64,000 nt of DNA from Edwardsiella ictaluri ATCC 33202 (GCF_000264785.1 NZ_AFJI01000054.1:62001-126000), one strand, 5' to 3'; positions 8,841-17,556 are shown, numbered from the stretch's first letter. Numbers and translations: made by a program. Notes: a model not told the origin generated them from the sequence alone.

Positions 8841-8876
8841 CACACCCGGCCGGGACAAATGTCCCGACCGGGTGTG
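8841..8876. other. Long near-perfect stem-loop between two operons
   Basis: CACACCCGG then CGGGAC, loop AAAT, then GTCCCG and CCGGGTGTG: 15 base pairs broken by a single C/A mismatch, total 36 bases. It lies 52 bases after the dcuC-like stop and about 90 bases before the regulator's start. No T-run follows on either strand, so a classical terminator is not supported; it may be an attenuator, processing signal or operator. Confidence 0.6.
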
Positions 8877-8927
8877 TCGCGGTGAGATATGTGACGGCAA
8901 TCTCGTCTGGATATGCCGTGGGCGGAC

Positions 8928-10184
8928 TCAGATCAGGACAATCAGCAGCAGCAGCCCCACCAGCATCACCGGTGCGGTGCGCTTGACCAGATCGAGCGGT
9001 GAGACGCCGACCATGCCGGCGACCACGATGGCCGCGGCGGAGAGCGGCGAGGCGGTGCGCCCCAGGTAGCTGGCGAAGGCGGCGGCGGTCCCCAGGTTGG
9101 TGCCGTCCATGCCAAAGGCGGCGGCATGGGGGGTAATGGCCTCGTTGAAAGCGTAGGCCGCGGCGTCGCCGGAGCCTATCACGATAGCCATCAGGAATGG
9201 GCCGACGGTGCCGCCGAAGCGGGCAGCCTGCGGGTAGTCGATCAGCAGCGTTTTGGCGGCATCGATAAGCCCAATGGCGCTCAGACCGGCCACGAAGACC
9301 CCGGCGCAGATGATAATGCCGAATACGTCGCTGTAGGCTTTACCCATGCCGTCGAAGAAGGCCGGAATCGCTTTGCCTGGGTGGGTGCGGGTGACCAGCA
9401 GGGTGGCGAGGATCCCCCACATGACCGCCTGCGGAACCCCCATCTTCAGCCAGCCTACGCCGCCGAAGGCGCCGAGCATCAGCAGGGTGACCGGCAGCAG
9501 CGGCATCAGTGCGGCCAGCAGGTTGATCGGTTGGTGGTCGGCCTGCATTTCGCTTTCCAGCGTTGAGTGATAGCCGCGATGTTCACGGCGCAGCAGGGCG
9601 GTCAGCGTCATGCCGACCATGATCAGCAGCCCCAGCCACACCACGGTCATGGCGCGTGAGCCGATGATGGTCATCACGTCGCCGCCGACGATTTTGGCCA
9701 CCAGGGCCATGTGCGGACTGCCCGGATTGAGCAGGCTGGCGCCGAAGGTGCCCGCCAGCACCGCGGCGCCGGCCATCACCGGGTGGATACCCGCCGCCAG
9801 CTGCAGCGGGATCATGGTGATACCGGCGGCGGCGGCGGCCCCGGCGGCGCTGGGCAGCGCCAGCTGGACGAAGGTGGTCAGCAGAATGGTGCCGGGGATC
9901 AGCAGCAGACCGACGCGGCGCAGCGGTACACTCAGCAGGCGCACCAGGTGGCGGTCACAGCCGGTAAACTTCATCACGGTGGCGAAGCCGATGGCCGACA
10001 GGATCGCCTGGATCAGCCCCTCGGAGACCATCTTCTGGGCAAAGCTGTTCATCGCCGCCATCGGATCGGCGGCCAGCAGGCACATCAGCAGGCCGGAGAA
10101 CAGCAGCACGGTGCGGGTATCCTGGCGCTTGATCAGCAGGATCACCGTCAGGATCAGGATTGCAATACCGGCAATAACTAACAT
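8928..10184 (-). CDS. DcuC-family anion permease
   Basis: A 418-residue inner-membrane protein with about 10-12 hydrophobic segments. It resembles the C4-dicarboxylate transporter DcuC family: N-terminal MLVIAGIAILILTVILLIKRQ, the AxxxGxxLGxxLNPGSPH-type loop, and near the C-terminus GSGDAAAYAFNEAITPHAA and YLGRTASPLSAAA. DcuC exchanges or exports C4-dicarboxylates. Here the gene is three bases downstream of a deaminase, so the substrate may instead be linked to that enzyme. The start ATG is internal to the operon and relies on coupling. Family call is firm, substrate unknown. Confidence 0.82.
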   Translation of the reverse strand: MLVIAGIAILILTVILLIKRQDTRTVLLFSGLLMCLLAADPMAAMNSFAQKMVSEGLIQAILSAIGFATVMKFTGCDRHLVRLLSVPLRRVGLLLIPGTILLTTFVQLALPSAAGAAAAAGITMIPLQLAAGIHPVMAGAAVLAGTFGASLLNPGSPHMALVAKIVGGDVMTIIGSRAMTVVWLGLLIMVGMTLTALLRREHRGYHSTLESEMQADHQPINLLAALMPLLPVTLLMLGAFGGVGWLKMGVPQAVMWGILATLLVTRTHPGKAIPAFFDGMGKAYSDVFGIIICAGVFVAGLSAIGLIDAAKTLLIDYPQAARFGGTVGPFLMAIVIGSGDAAAYAFNEAITPHAAAFGMDGTNLGTAAAFASYLGRTASPLSAAAIVVAGMVGVSPLDLVKRTAPVMLVGLLLLIVLI

Positions 10185-10187
10185 GGT

Positions 10188-11306
10188 TTAGTCTCCCGAG
10201 ACAGGGCGTTGGTAGATGACGTGGCGCTGCGTATCGTAGGGCGGCTCCTGCGCCAGCCGGGCACGCAGGGCATCGAACTCGGCCAGCCACTGGCGGCGCC
10301 AACGCGCCTTGAGCGGTGCCGGCTGCCAGCAGGCGTCGATGGCGTTGGCCAGCATGGTTCGCACCCCGTCGAGATCGAAGCCGAACTCCTCCACCATGAC
10401 CCGGTAGCATTCGGCGCCGTTGGTATCGTGCATATGCCAGTCGTCGGTGGCCGGGATCAGGTTGATGCCCGCCGCCGCCATGCGGCGGATGGGATGGCAT
10501 TGGCGCCACGCGTCGCGATCGGGCCAGCGCTTGAGGAAGAAGGTGTTGCTGGGCACCACGGTAAAGGGAACGCCGTCGCGGGCGCAGCGCGCCATCAGCT
10601 CGGGGTTATCGACGATGCTGTAGCCGTGATCGATGCGATCGAGGTGCAGCAGATCCAGCCCGCTCTCCACGTTACGCCAGTGCAGGCCGAACTCGCTGCA
10701 GTGGCCGGTCAGGCGCAGTCCGCCCTGACGCGCCAGACGGTAGGCTTTCCAGAAGTGCTCTATCGGCGCATCGTGTTCGCGGTAGTCGATGCCGATGCCG
10801 GGCACCAGCGGGTGCGGGTGCGCCAGCACCGTCTCCACCATGCGTACGGCCTCTTCGGGGCTCTTTTCGCGGTTGATGGCCGGCAGAAACAGCGCGTGGA
10901 TATCCCAGCGCCGGGCGGCGCAGGCCAGCCCCTCCGCCAGCGCGGCGGTGACCTCGGCATAGGGCAGCGCGGTGTCAGAGGGGTTCCAGAACAGCTCCAG
11001 GTGGCGTACCCCGGTGGCCGCGGCGTCCTCGGCCACCTCCTGTATGACCCGGCAGTAGTCCCGGGGGCGCGTCAGCAGCGGGTAGAGGAAGTTAAGGGCG
11101 GCGATACCGCCTTTGACCTGACCGGTCTGGGCCTGATAGCGGCGGTAGAAGCTCTTGGCATCGCGTTCACTGAGGGCCACGCCTGCCTGCTTCGCCAGGT
11201 CGCGCATCGTCTCCAGGCGAACGCCGCCCAGCAGGTGGTAGTGCAGATCCAGTTTGGGGAATCGGGCCAGAAAATCCGGCCAGGTAATCGTTTGCGTCGC
11301 TGGCAT
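10188..11306 (-). CDS. Divergent adenosine-deaminase-family amidohydrolase
   Basis: A 372-residue metal-dependent deaminase. It keeps the HxH metal motif in KLDLHYHLLGG, the HxxE element as GHCSEF (usually HAGE), the catalytic histidine in RIDHGYS and the metal/substrate aspartates in ATDDWHMHDT, where most adenosine deaminases have TDDP. All expected catalytic residues appear present but the surrounding motifs are unusual, so it may act on adenine, AMP or a modified purine rather than adenosine. The ATG at 11306 has CGGGAT upstream; the frame extends to 11345 without a site. It is the first gene of a two-gene operon with the DcuC-like permease. Confidence 0.82.
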   Translation of the reverse strand: MPATQTITWPDFLARFPKLDLHYHLLGGVRLETMRDLAKQAGVALSERDAKSFYRRYQAQTGQVKGGIAALNFLYPLLTRPRDYCRVIQEVAEDAAATGVRHLELFWNPSDTALPYAEVTAALAEGLACAARRWDIHALFLPAINREKSPEEAVRMVETVLAHPHPLVPGIGIDYREHDAPIEHFWKAYRLARQGGLRLTGHCSEFGLHWRNVESGLDLLHLDRIDHGYSIVDNPELMARCARDGVPFTVVPSNTFFLKRWPDRDAWRQCHPIRRMAAAGINLIPATDDWHMHDTNGAECYRVMVEEFGFDLDGVRTMLANAIDACWQPAPLKARWRRQWLAEFDALRARLAQEPPYDTQRHVIYQRPVSGD

Positions 11307-11436
11307 TGATCTATCCCGCGGCAGAAAAAAGGAAAGGCGCATCATAGGGGAACGTACGCCGGGCGTGAAATGCTATTCCGGCATGGCTCAGGCCGATTCG
11401 GCACCGGGGTCGCTTTCCCAGCGGTGCGCGGAATGT

Positions 11437-12357
11437 TTAGGCTGCCGGGACGGGCGGCGGCCAGAAGGTGTGGCCGGCGGCGATGCGTAGTGCCAGGCGC
11501 TGCCAGAAGGCCTCGGCGCGCTGGTGCAGGCGGGCGCGGTTGCGATAGAGACGGATCTGATAGGGGACGCACCAGCGCTGGCGATCCACGGCCACCAGCC
11601 GACCCTCCGCCAGCTCCGCGCCGATCTGGCAGTCGGCGAGCCAGGTCAGGCCGTGGCCACGCAGCGCCATTTGACGGTGCAGATCGCACAGTGAGGCCTC
11701 AAACAGCGGTCGGGCGGGGAAGGGATACTGGGGCATCAGACGCTCTACCATACGGGCGCTGTAGGAGTCCGGGGTGTAGCGTAGCACCGGCACCGGTTGT
11801 TCTCCCGGCTGAAAACGCGGGCGTCCATCGGGATCAGGGGCGCAGACCAGCAGCAGGTCGCCGCGCCCGAGCAGCAGGTTGTCAAACGGCGGCTGCAGCA
11901 GGGCGTGGGTATCAAAGGCCAGCAGGAAGTCGCTGGCCCCCTCCATCAGCGCCTCGACGGCGAAGTCCACCCGCAGAATATCAACGCCGAAGGGTAAGGG
12001 CGCCGGGTCGTCTGCGCTGGCCGCGGCGATCAGATCGAGCAGAAAAGGGGAGGAGAGGGAGTGTGGGGCACTGAAACGTACCGGATGGAGCAGGGCCTGC
12101 GGACGTCCGTTGATGTTGTTAAGCCCCTCGTGCCATTGGTTGGTCATGGCGTGGGCCAACAGGCGAAACTGGTAGCCGGCGGGCGTCAGGGTTACCGGGG
12201 TGGTGCTGCGATCGACCAGCTGCTGCCCCACGCTCTCCTCCAACGCCCGGATATGGCGGCCGAAGGCGGGTTGAGTAATGTGGCGGCTGGCGGCGGCGCG
12301 CGAAAAGTTGCGCAGTTCTGCCAGTGTCAGAAAGTCTTCAAGCCAGCCTATCTCCAT
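11437..12357 (-). CDS. LysR-family regulator, HypT (YjiE)-like
   Basis: A 306-residue LysR regulator. The N-terminal WLEDFLTLAELRNFSRAAA, then SRHITQPAFGRHIRALE, closely resembles E. coli HypT/YjiE (WLYDFLTLEKCRNFSQAAVSRNVSQPAFSRRIRALE), and the APHSLSS start of the effector domain also fits. HypT responds to hypochlorite, but subfamily membership does not prove that role. The gene is divergent from the TRAP operon dctPQM across 378 bases, so it is the prime candidate regulator of that operon. Confidence 0.87.
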   Translation of the reverse strand: MEIGWLEDFLTLAELRNFSRAAASRHITQPAFGRHIRALEESVGQQLVDRSTTPVTLTPAGYQFRLLAHAMTNQWHEGLNNINGRPQALLHPVRFSAPHSLSSPFLLDLIAAASADDPAPLPFGVDILRVDFAVEALMEGASDFLLAFDTHALLQPPFDNLLLGRGDLLLVCAPDPDGRPRFQPGEQPVPVLRYTPDSYSARMVERLMPQYPFPARPLFEASLCDLHRQMALRGHGLTWLADCQIGAELAEGRLVAVDRQRWCVPYQIRLYRNRARLHQRAEAFWQRLALRIAAGHTFWPPPVPAA

Positions 12358-12441
12358 CTACTCTCCCCTTCCGTGGTTATCCGGATGTTCTCCGCTATCC
12401 TGCCCTTTCGGGCAGTGGTATGACAACCCTGTATCTAGATT

Positions 12442-12566
12442 ATCACCAAATAATATATTTTTTATAGACATGCATACAGATAACGCAATTTGAATGATGA
12501 ATAAATGAAATAAACACTCGGTATTTGCGAGGTTACTAAGCTGTTTAATTCGAATTATTTGGTGAT
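12442..12566. repeat. Exact 13-base inverted repeat pair in the LysR/TRAP intergenic region
   Basis: ATCACCAAATAAT at 12442-12454 and its exact complement ATTATTTGGTGAT at 12554-12566 are separated by 99 bases. They flank an AT-rich stretch where divergent promoters are expected. The second copy also contains the short palindrome TTTGGTGATCAAA. The spacing is compatible with a regulator binding two operators and looping; the bound protein is unknown. The rest of the 12358-12735 intergenic stretch shows no gene. Confidence 0.55.
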
Positions 12567-12735
12567 CAAAAGCGCAGAATTGTATATCGGAGCAATGAAT
12601 TAACGGAAATGTGAAGCAGGTACTGCCTACTTATCCGATAGCTAAAATAAGATGTCATACAGAAATTGGCGTAATCACTTATTTGTTCAGACCAAAAGTA
12701 ACACATATTCAACCAATATCAGGGAGCCTTGCCAT

Positions 12736-13722
12736 ATGAAACTGAAAACTTTTTCCCGTCATATCCTCTGTGCGGCCGTGCTTTCTCTGATTGCTGGCGG
12801 CGCACAGGCAGCAGAGAAAGTCACACTGAAACTGGCTCATAACCTCGAACGCAGCCACGTAGTACATCAGGCATTCGAGCAGATGGCAAAAGAGGTACAA
12901 CAACTTTCTAACGGCAATATGCGCATTCGTATTTACCCCAGCAGCCAGATGGGCAGTGCCCGTGAAACGCTGGAGCTTCTGCAGAACGGCGCACTGGATA
13001 TGACCAAAGGCTCCGGCAGTGATTTGGAGTCATTTGATAATATTTACGCCATCTATAACATGCCGTACCTGTTTAAGGATCAGCAGCACTTTAATAACGT
13101 TGTCTATGGTCCGGTCGGCAAGGAGATTATGGATTCCACCAAGGATAAAGGCTTTTTCGCCATGTCCGCCTACGTTGCCGGTACCCGCAGTTTCTATGCC
13201 AAGAAACCGATTACCTCTCCGGCCGACCTGAAGGGGCTGAAAATCCGTGTTCAGGCCAGCCCGACCACCATCAAGATGGTCGAACTGATGGGCGGCTCCC
13301 CGACGCCGATCTCCTTCGGCGAAGTGTATACCGCTATGCAGCAGGGCGTGGTGGATGGTGCGGAAAACAACATCCCGTCCTGGGTACAGACCCGCCACAT
13401 CGAAATCGCCAACGTCCTGTCTGAAGATGAGCACGCCTCGATTCCGGATTACCTGGTCATCGCCACTAAAACCTGGGAGAAGTTGACCCCGGAGCAACAG
13501 GCCATCCTGACCAAAGCTGCCCGCAATTCTGAGGTCTACCAGCAGAAACTGTGGGATAAGGTCGATGCCGAGTCCCGCGCACAGGCCAAAGCGATGGGTG
13601 CCAGCATCGTCAGCGTAGACAAGGCGCCGTTCCGCGCCGCCGTACAGCCGTTGTATGACGAGTTCCGCAAGGATCCGCAGCAGGCTGCGCTGCTGGACAA
13701 GTTTGAAGCCGCCGCGCAGTAA
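12736..13722 (+). CDS. dctP: TRAP transporter solute-binding protein DctP
   Basis: A 328-residue periplasmic binding protein of the DctP/SiaP family. A signal peptide of about 27 residues ends GGAQA before AEKVTLKLAHNL. Family hallmarks are GSARETLELLQNGALDM, the carboxylate-binding arginine region LKGLKIRVQASP, and GEVYTAMQQGVVDGAEN. The ATG at 12736 has AGGGAG upstream; the earlier in-frame ATG at 12652 precedes the signal peptide and lacks a site. It is the first gene of dctPQM. The ligand is an organic acid by family knowledge, not identifiable here. Confidence 0.93.
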   Translation: MKLKTFSRHILCAAVLSLIAGGAQAAEKVTLKLAHNLERSHVVHQAFEQMAKEVQQLSNGNMRIRIYPSSQMGSARETLELLQNGALDMTKGSGSDLESFDNIYAIYNMPYLFKDQQHFNNVVYGPVGKEIMDSTKDKGFFAMSAYVAGTRSFYAKKPITSPADLKGLKIRVQASPTTIKMVELMGGSPTPISFGEVYTAMQQGVVDGAENNIPSWVQTRHIEIANVLSEDEHASIPDYLVIATKTWEKLTPEQQAILTKAARNSEVYQQKLWDKVDAESRAQAKAMGASIVSVDKAPFRAAVQPLYDEFRKDPQQAALLDKFEAAAQ

Positions 13723-13785
13723 TGCCGTTATGCGCGGGCGAGAGAGACGCCCGCGCCGTTTCATCCCGCTATTTGGATAGACCGT

Positions 13786-14289
13786 ATGATTCTCGATCGG
13801 ATCAAAAAAATCGTCGACCGCAGTATCGCCTCGTTTGCGGTGGTGGTGATGGTGGCGCTGGTGGCCTGCGTTGTCTGGCAGGTATTCAGCCGTTATGTGC
13901 TCAGTCAGCCCAGCACGCTGACCGATGAACTGGCGCGTTTTCTGATGATTTGGGTCGGCCTGCTGGGTGCCGCCTATACCGTGGGCGCCCAGCGCCACCT
14001 CTCAATTGATCTGCTGGCGATGTCGGTCAGTGCCCGCACCCAGGCCGCGCTGAGCGTGCTGGTCAATCTGCTGGTGATGGTGTTCTCGTTCCTGGTAATG
14101 ATCGTCGGCGGACGAATGCTGATCGACAAGACCCTGGAGACGGCGCAGCTGTCGGCGGCGATGCAGATCCCGATGGGGTATGTCTATTTTATTCTGCCGC
14201 TGAGCGGCGCCATCATCATTTTTTATAGTCTGTACTTTGTGATCAGTGGAATGAAGAAACTGGCCATCCCGCAAGGAGTGAATAACTGA
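13786..14289 (+). CDS. dctQ: TRAP transporter small membrane subunit DctQ
   Basis: A 167-residue protein with four predicted membrane helices and the DctQ family pattern VWQVFSRYVL...LTDELARFLMIWVGLLGAAY. It forms the membrane complex with DctM. Its stop overlaps the dctM start by one base (TGATG), so the two are translationally coupled. The start ATG has only a weak GGATAG upstream, 63 bases after dctP. Confidence 0.93.
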   Translation: MILDRIKKIVDRSIASFAVVVMVALVACVVWQVFSRYVLSQPSTLTDELARFLMIWVGLLGAAYTVGAQRHLSIDLLAMSVSARTQAALSVLVNLLVMVFSFLVMIVGGRMLIDKTLETAQLSAAMQIPMGYVYFILPLSGAIIIFYSLYFVISGMKKLAIPQGVNN

Positions 14290-15590
14290 TGGAGAGCTAT
14301 ATCGCCCTGACCCTGTTTGGCAGCTTCTTCTTTCTGGTGTTTGTCGGTGTGCCGATTTCATTCTCTATCGGTATCGCCACCTTTGCCTCCATGCTGCTGA
14401 TGTTTCCGTGGGAGATCGCTACCATTACCGTCGCGCAGCGTCTGGCCAACGGGCTGGATAACTTTGCGCTGCTGGCAATACCGTTCTTTATCTTTGCCGG
14501 CACGTTGATGAACAGCGGCGGTATCGCCATTCGATTGATCAACCTGGCACAGGTGATGGTAGGACGTGTGCCCGGCTCCCTGGGGCACGTTAACGTGCTG
14601 GCCAACATGATGTTCGGCTCCATCTCCGGCTCGGCGGTGGCAGCGGCGGCGGCGGTTGGCGGTACGTTGCACCCTATCCAGACCCGTGACGGTTATGATC
14701 CGGCCTTCTCTACGGCGGTTAACGTCTCATCCTGTATTACCGGGCTGTTGATCCCGCCGTCCAACGTACTGATCGTCTTCTCCCTGACCGCTGGCGGCGT
14801 GTCTGTGGCGTCGCTGTTCCTGGCTGGTTATCTGCCGGGGATACTGATGGGGCTGTCGATCATGGTGGTGTGCGCCTTTATCGCCAAGGCACGGAACTAT
14901 CCGGTCAGCGCGCGCCCGACCCTGCGTCAGGCGGGTAAAGCTTTCTGGGATGCCTGGCCCAGCCTGCTGCTGGTATTCATCGTGATGGGCGGGATCCTCG
15001 GTGGTGTCTTTACCGCGACCGAAGCCTCGGCGATCGCCGTGGTGTACACCTTTGTGCTGTCGGTGCTGATTTACCGCGAGGTAAAGTGGCGCGATTTGCC
15101 GCGGCTGATCCTGGAGTCGGTGGTGACGACCTCCATCGTACTGCTGCTGATTGGCTTCTCCGTCGGCATGTCCTGGGCGATGACCAACGCGGATATCCCT
15201 TACATGATCAGCGATGCGCTGATGGGGATTTCGGAAAACCCGATTGTCATCCTGCTGCTGATCAACATTGTGCTGCTGATCGTCGGTATCTTTATGGATA
15301 TGACCCCGGCGGTTCTGATCTTTACCCCGATCTTCCTGCCGATCGCACAGGAGCTGGGGATGGATCCGGTACATTTCGGTATCATGATGGTGGCTAACCT
15401 GTGTATCGGCTTGCTGACGCCGCCGGTCGGGAGCGCCCTGTTCGTCGGCTGCTCTATCTCCGGGGTGAAGATCCAGCAGCTGATTAAGCCACTGCTGCCC
15501 TTCTACCTGGCACTGATTGTCTCGCTGATGATGATCACCTATATCCCGCAGATCTCCCTGTTTGTGCCGCAGCTGTTTGGCCTGATGTAA
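14289..15590 (+). CDS. dctM: TRAP transporter large permease subunit DctM
   Basis: A 433-residue protein with about 12 membrane segments. Typical sequences include GVPISFSIGIA, the MFGSISGSAVAAAAAVGG loop, FTATEASAIAVVYT and the C-terminal LLTPPVGSALFV. It is the sodium-driven permease of the tripartite transporter. The length is usual for DctM. A strong terminator follows 17 bases after the stop, closing the operon. Confidence 0.95.
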   Translation: MESYIALTLFGSFFFLVFVGVPISFSIGIATFASMLLMFPWEIATITVAQRLANGLDNFALLAIPFFIFAGTLMNSGGIAIRLINLAQVMVGRVPGSLGHVNVLANMMFGSISGSAVAAAAAVGGTLHPIQTRDGYDPAFSTAVNVSSCITGLLIPPSNVLIVFSLTAGGVSVASLFLAGYLPGILMGLSIMVVCAFIAKARNYPVSARPTLRQAGKAFWDAWPSLLLVFIVMGGILGGVFTATEASAIAVVYTFVLSVLIYREVKWRDLPRLILESVVTTSIVLLLIGFSVGMSWAMTNADIPYMISDALMGISENPIVILLLINIVLLIVGIFMDMTPAVLIFTPIFLPIAQELGMDPVHFGIMMVANLCIGLLTPPVGSALFVGCSISGVKIQQLIKPLLPFYLALIVSLMMITYIPQISLFVPQLFGLM

Positions 15591-15606
15591 GCGGAGTTAC
15601 GATCCG

Positions 15607-15634
15607 AAAGGCAGAGTTTATCTCTGCCTTTTTT
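15607..15634 (+). terminator. Rho-independent terminator of dctPQM
   Basis: A 10-bp stem AAAGGCAGAG / CTCTGCCTTT with a TTTAT loop; the stem runs into the T-tract. Confidence 0.9.
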
Positions 15635-16078
15635 ATTCGTTCGGCGTGGCGGATAGGCCAGTCCGGGTTACGCAGTGAGATACGGGATGGTTTCATTGAT
15701 TGGCTGGTGCGCTGTTCATACGGCGGCGCAGGCGTTACAGAGCACCGTCGGCATCCGGTTTTCCCAACGGTACTCTGTACACACGTCTCCGGCGACCGTT
15801 TCTCCGGCGGATCAATCCGGTGATCCCTGCACTGTTTTCCCTGCGGCGGGTACGGCTCAGCAAAGCTGGCTGAGCTCTTCGTTATCGCCGAACTATCCAG
15901 TCTGGCCGTTCACAAAAAGTCGATTTAGCGGCGCAGATAATTGCGCCGTAAGCTGTCTGTGAGATAATTAGCCGGTTCGCTGGATCCGGATAAAATCCCG
16001 CTGAATGCCCTCCGATTCTGACAGCGCTGCTGCAGAATGCAGAGAGGCTCTTCCCCCTGCTTTCGCTTTTCCGCCCCA
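15635..16078. other. Decayed intergenic stretch without recognisable gene
   Basis: An open frame at 15675-15962 gives 95 residues with no family features, biased composition and no ribosome site. The stretch lies directly ahead of a GH1 glycosidase remnant and may be decayed sequence of the same insertion. Nothing else supportable is visible. Confidence 0.45.
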
Positions 16079-16384
16079 GATCTTTTTAACGGAATCATCG
16101 TATGTATTGGTCTCGGGTACTTTATTGGCCGAGATCCTCCGGTGCTGAAAGATCCGTGCACCGGCATTCAGGCCTGCTACCATGTGTTTCTGGCCATCGC
16201 TCAGGGCGCCGACGCCCGCAGTGACTTCCCGTGGTCGTTTATCGATCTGCTCTCGTGGCTGAACGGTTACCAGAAGCAGTATGGTTTTGTGCATGTCGCT
16301 TGCCCGCGGGATCTGATGCGGTGTAAAAAATGCCGCTTCTACTGGTATCAGCTGGTGATCCGCAGCAACGGTGCCCCGCGTTAA
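16079..16384 (+). pseudogene. Remnant of a family 1 glycoside hydrolase (6-phospho-beta-glucosidase type)
   Basis: Two blocks of GH1 sequence remain in one frame. The first (DLFNGIIVCIGLGYFIG, then PPVLKDPCTGIQACYHVFLA) recalls the region after the acid/base motif TFNEP, followed by PGIKDP...QAAHHxLLAHA; the NEP glutamate is lost. The second (FPWSFIDLLSWLNGYQKQYG, then FVHV and FYWYQLVIRSNG) matches the family C-terminus (PWSxIDLxSxxxGxxKRYGF...KKSFYWYxxVIxxNG). Some 250 residues between, with the nucleophile motif, and the whole N-terminus are absent. It is a nonfunctional relic. No PTS partner gene survives nearby. Confidence 0.68.
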
Positions 16385-16445
16385 ATCCTGGTGCTGGTGC
16401 GCGATTCCTCCCGGCTGGTTTTTCCCGCTTCAGCGTTTATGATAA

Positions 16446-16667
16446 GGAGATGGGGCCGCCGTCGGCGGTAGGCAGATCGGTTGCGTTGCTGCCGCAGTTC
16501 AGGAGTGGTATTTCGGGCAGTTGACGCGTCAGGCGCACCGGATCTGGCGTGGGGCCGATATAAACTATCTCTGTGGTCGTCGTCAGGCGGATCGTGTACT
16601 GTATTCTGACAACGGTCTGATTTATGTCACCCATGATCACTATCGACACTTTACCCGTATGGGGTGA
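16446..16667 (+). pseudogene. Remnant of a barnase-type secreted ribonuclease (C-terminus)
   Basis: The frame ending at TGA 16665-16667 gives RIWRGADINYLCGRRQADRV, LYSDNGLIYVTHDHYRHFTR, very like the barnase C-terminus (TWREADINYTSGFRNSDRILYSSDWLIYKTTDHYKTFT), with the catalytic Arg and His regions present. Upstream, the frame closes at 16443-16445 and the signal peptide, N-terminal helices and catalytic glutamate region cannot be found in one frame. The gene is therefore truncated or scrambled. Its stop overlaps the start of a barstar-like gene, the usual toxin-inhibitor arrangement. Confidence 0.7.
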
Positions 16668-16951
16668 TCGCGATGCAAAAAGTCCAGTTTGATTTTAGCC
16701 AGATAGCCGATTTAGCGGCGTTCTATCGCCAGTTTTCCCAGGCCTTTACACTGGCGTCGACGTTCGGCAATAACCTTGATGCGTTGTGGGATGCGCTGAC
16801 CGGCGATATTGGAATGCCGCTGGAGATTGCGTTCATCAACTTTGACGCTGCGAAGAAGCGACGCTTTGCTGCGTTGGTGCTGCTGCTGGAAGCTGCCGAA
16901 GAGGAGCTGGAGGGCGAGCTGCGCTTCAATACCTACGATAGGGTGGCCTGA
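16664..16951 (+). CDS. Barstar-family ribonuclease inhibitor
   Basis: A 95-residue protein from GTG 16664, or 92 from ATG 16673. It matches the barstar family and E. coli YhcO: FDFSQIADLAAFYRQFSQAF, NNLDALWDALTGDIGMPLEI, and RRFAALVLLLEAAEEELEGE. Barstar proteins bind and block barnase-type RNases in the cytoplasm. The GTG overlaps the RNase remnant's stop by four bases. The inhibitor appears intact although its partner is degraded, so it is an orphan unless it serves another RNase. Confidence 0.85.
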   Translation: MIAMQKVQFDFSQIADLAAFYRQFSQAFTLASTFGNNLDALWDALTGDIGMPLEIAFINFDAAKKRRFAALVLLLEAAEEELEGELRFNTYDRVA

Positions 16952-17001
16952 GCGCGGTGGAAAACAGCGCTACCGGCCAACCGGCCGGCAGGCGCGTTGT
17001 A

Positions 17002-17556
17002 TCAGTCGTTTGCTTCTGCCAGCGTGCGCAGATATTGGAAGATCTGGCGTGCGGATTTGGGGGGCTTGTTGCCGTCCCGCTCTTTTTTAGCGTTGCGGAT
17101 CAGGGCACGCAGCTGCTGGCGGTCGGCGTGGGGATAGAGGTTCAAAACCTCGCTGATCGCTTCATCACCATCGCTAATCAGACGGTCGCGCAGCTGCTCC
17201 AGCTTATGGAACAGAGCAACCTGCTGATTGTGGCGGTTTTTCAGCTTATCCAGCGCTGTTTGGATCGGCTCAGGATCGCGTTGGCGCAGCAGTTTTCCGA
17301 TCAGCTGCAGCTGACGACGACGCCCTTCTTTCTTGATGCGCTGCGCCAGCTCAATCGCGGCGCGCAGATCCTCATCCAGCGGGATGCGGTCCAGCGCATT
17401 TTTCCCGAGATCCACCAGTTCGGCCCCCAGGGCTTTCAGGGCTTCGGCATCGCGTTTGATTTCGCTTTTGCTGACCCAGATGATTTCATCATCATCTTCG
17501 TTCTCTTGTTGGCCTGGGATCTCGTCCAGCCACTCTTCGTCTGGATGTTTGTACAT
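17002..17556 (-). CDS. darP: Ribosome biogenesis factor DarP (YjgA)
   Basis: A 184-residue acidic/basic protein collinear with E. coli YjgA/Dar[28 protein letters not shown] at the start (quoted in part: [20 protein letters not shown]), [20 protein letters not shown] and the C-terminal [10 protein letters not shown]. It associates with late 50S precursors. In E. coli it is divergent from and adjacent to pmbA; here about 1.2 kb with an extra H-NS-family gene separates them. Confidence 0.95.
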   Translation of the reverse strand: MYKHPDEEWLDEIPGQQENEDDDEIIWVSKSEIKRDAEALKALGAELVDLGKNALDRIPLDEDLRAAIELAQRIKKEGRRRQLQLIGKLLRQRDPEPIQTALDKLKNRHNQQVALFHKLEQLRDRLISDGDEAISEVLNLYPHADRQQLRALIRNAKKERDGNKPPKSARQIFQYLRTLAEAND

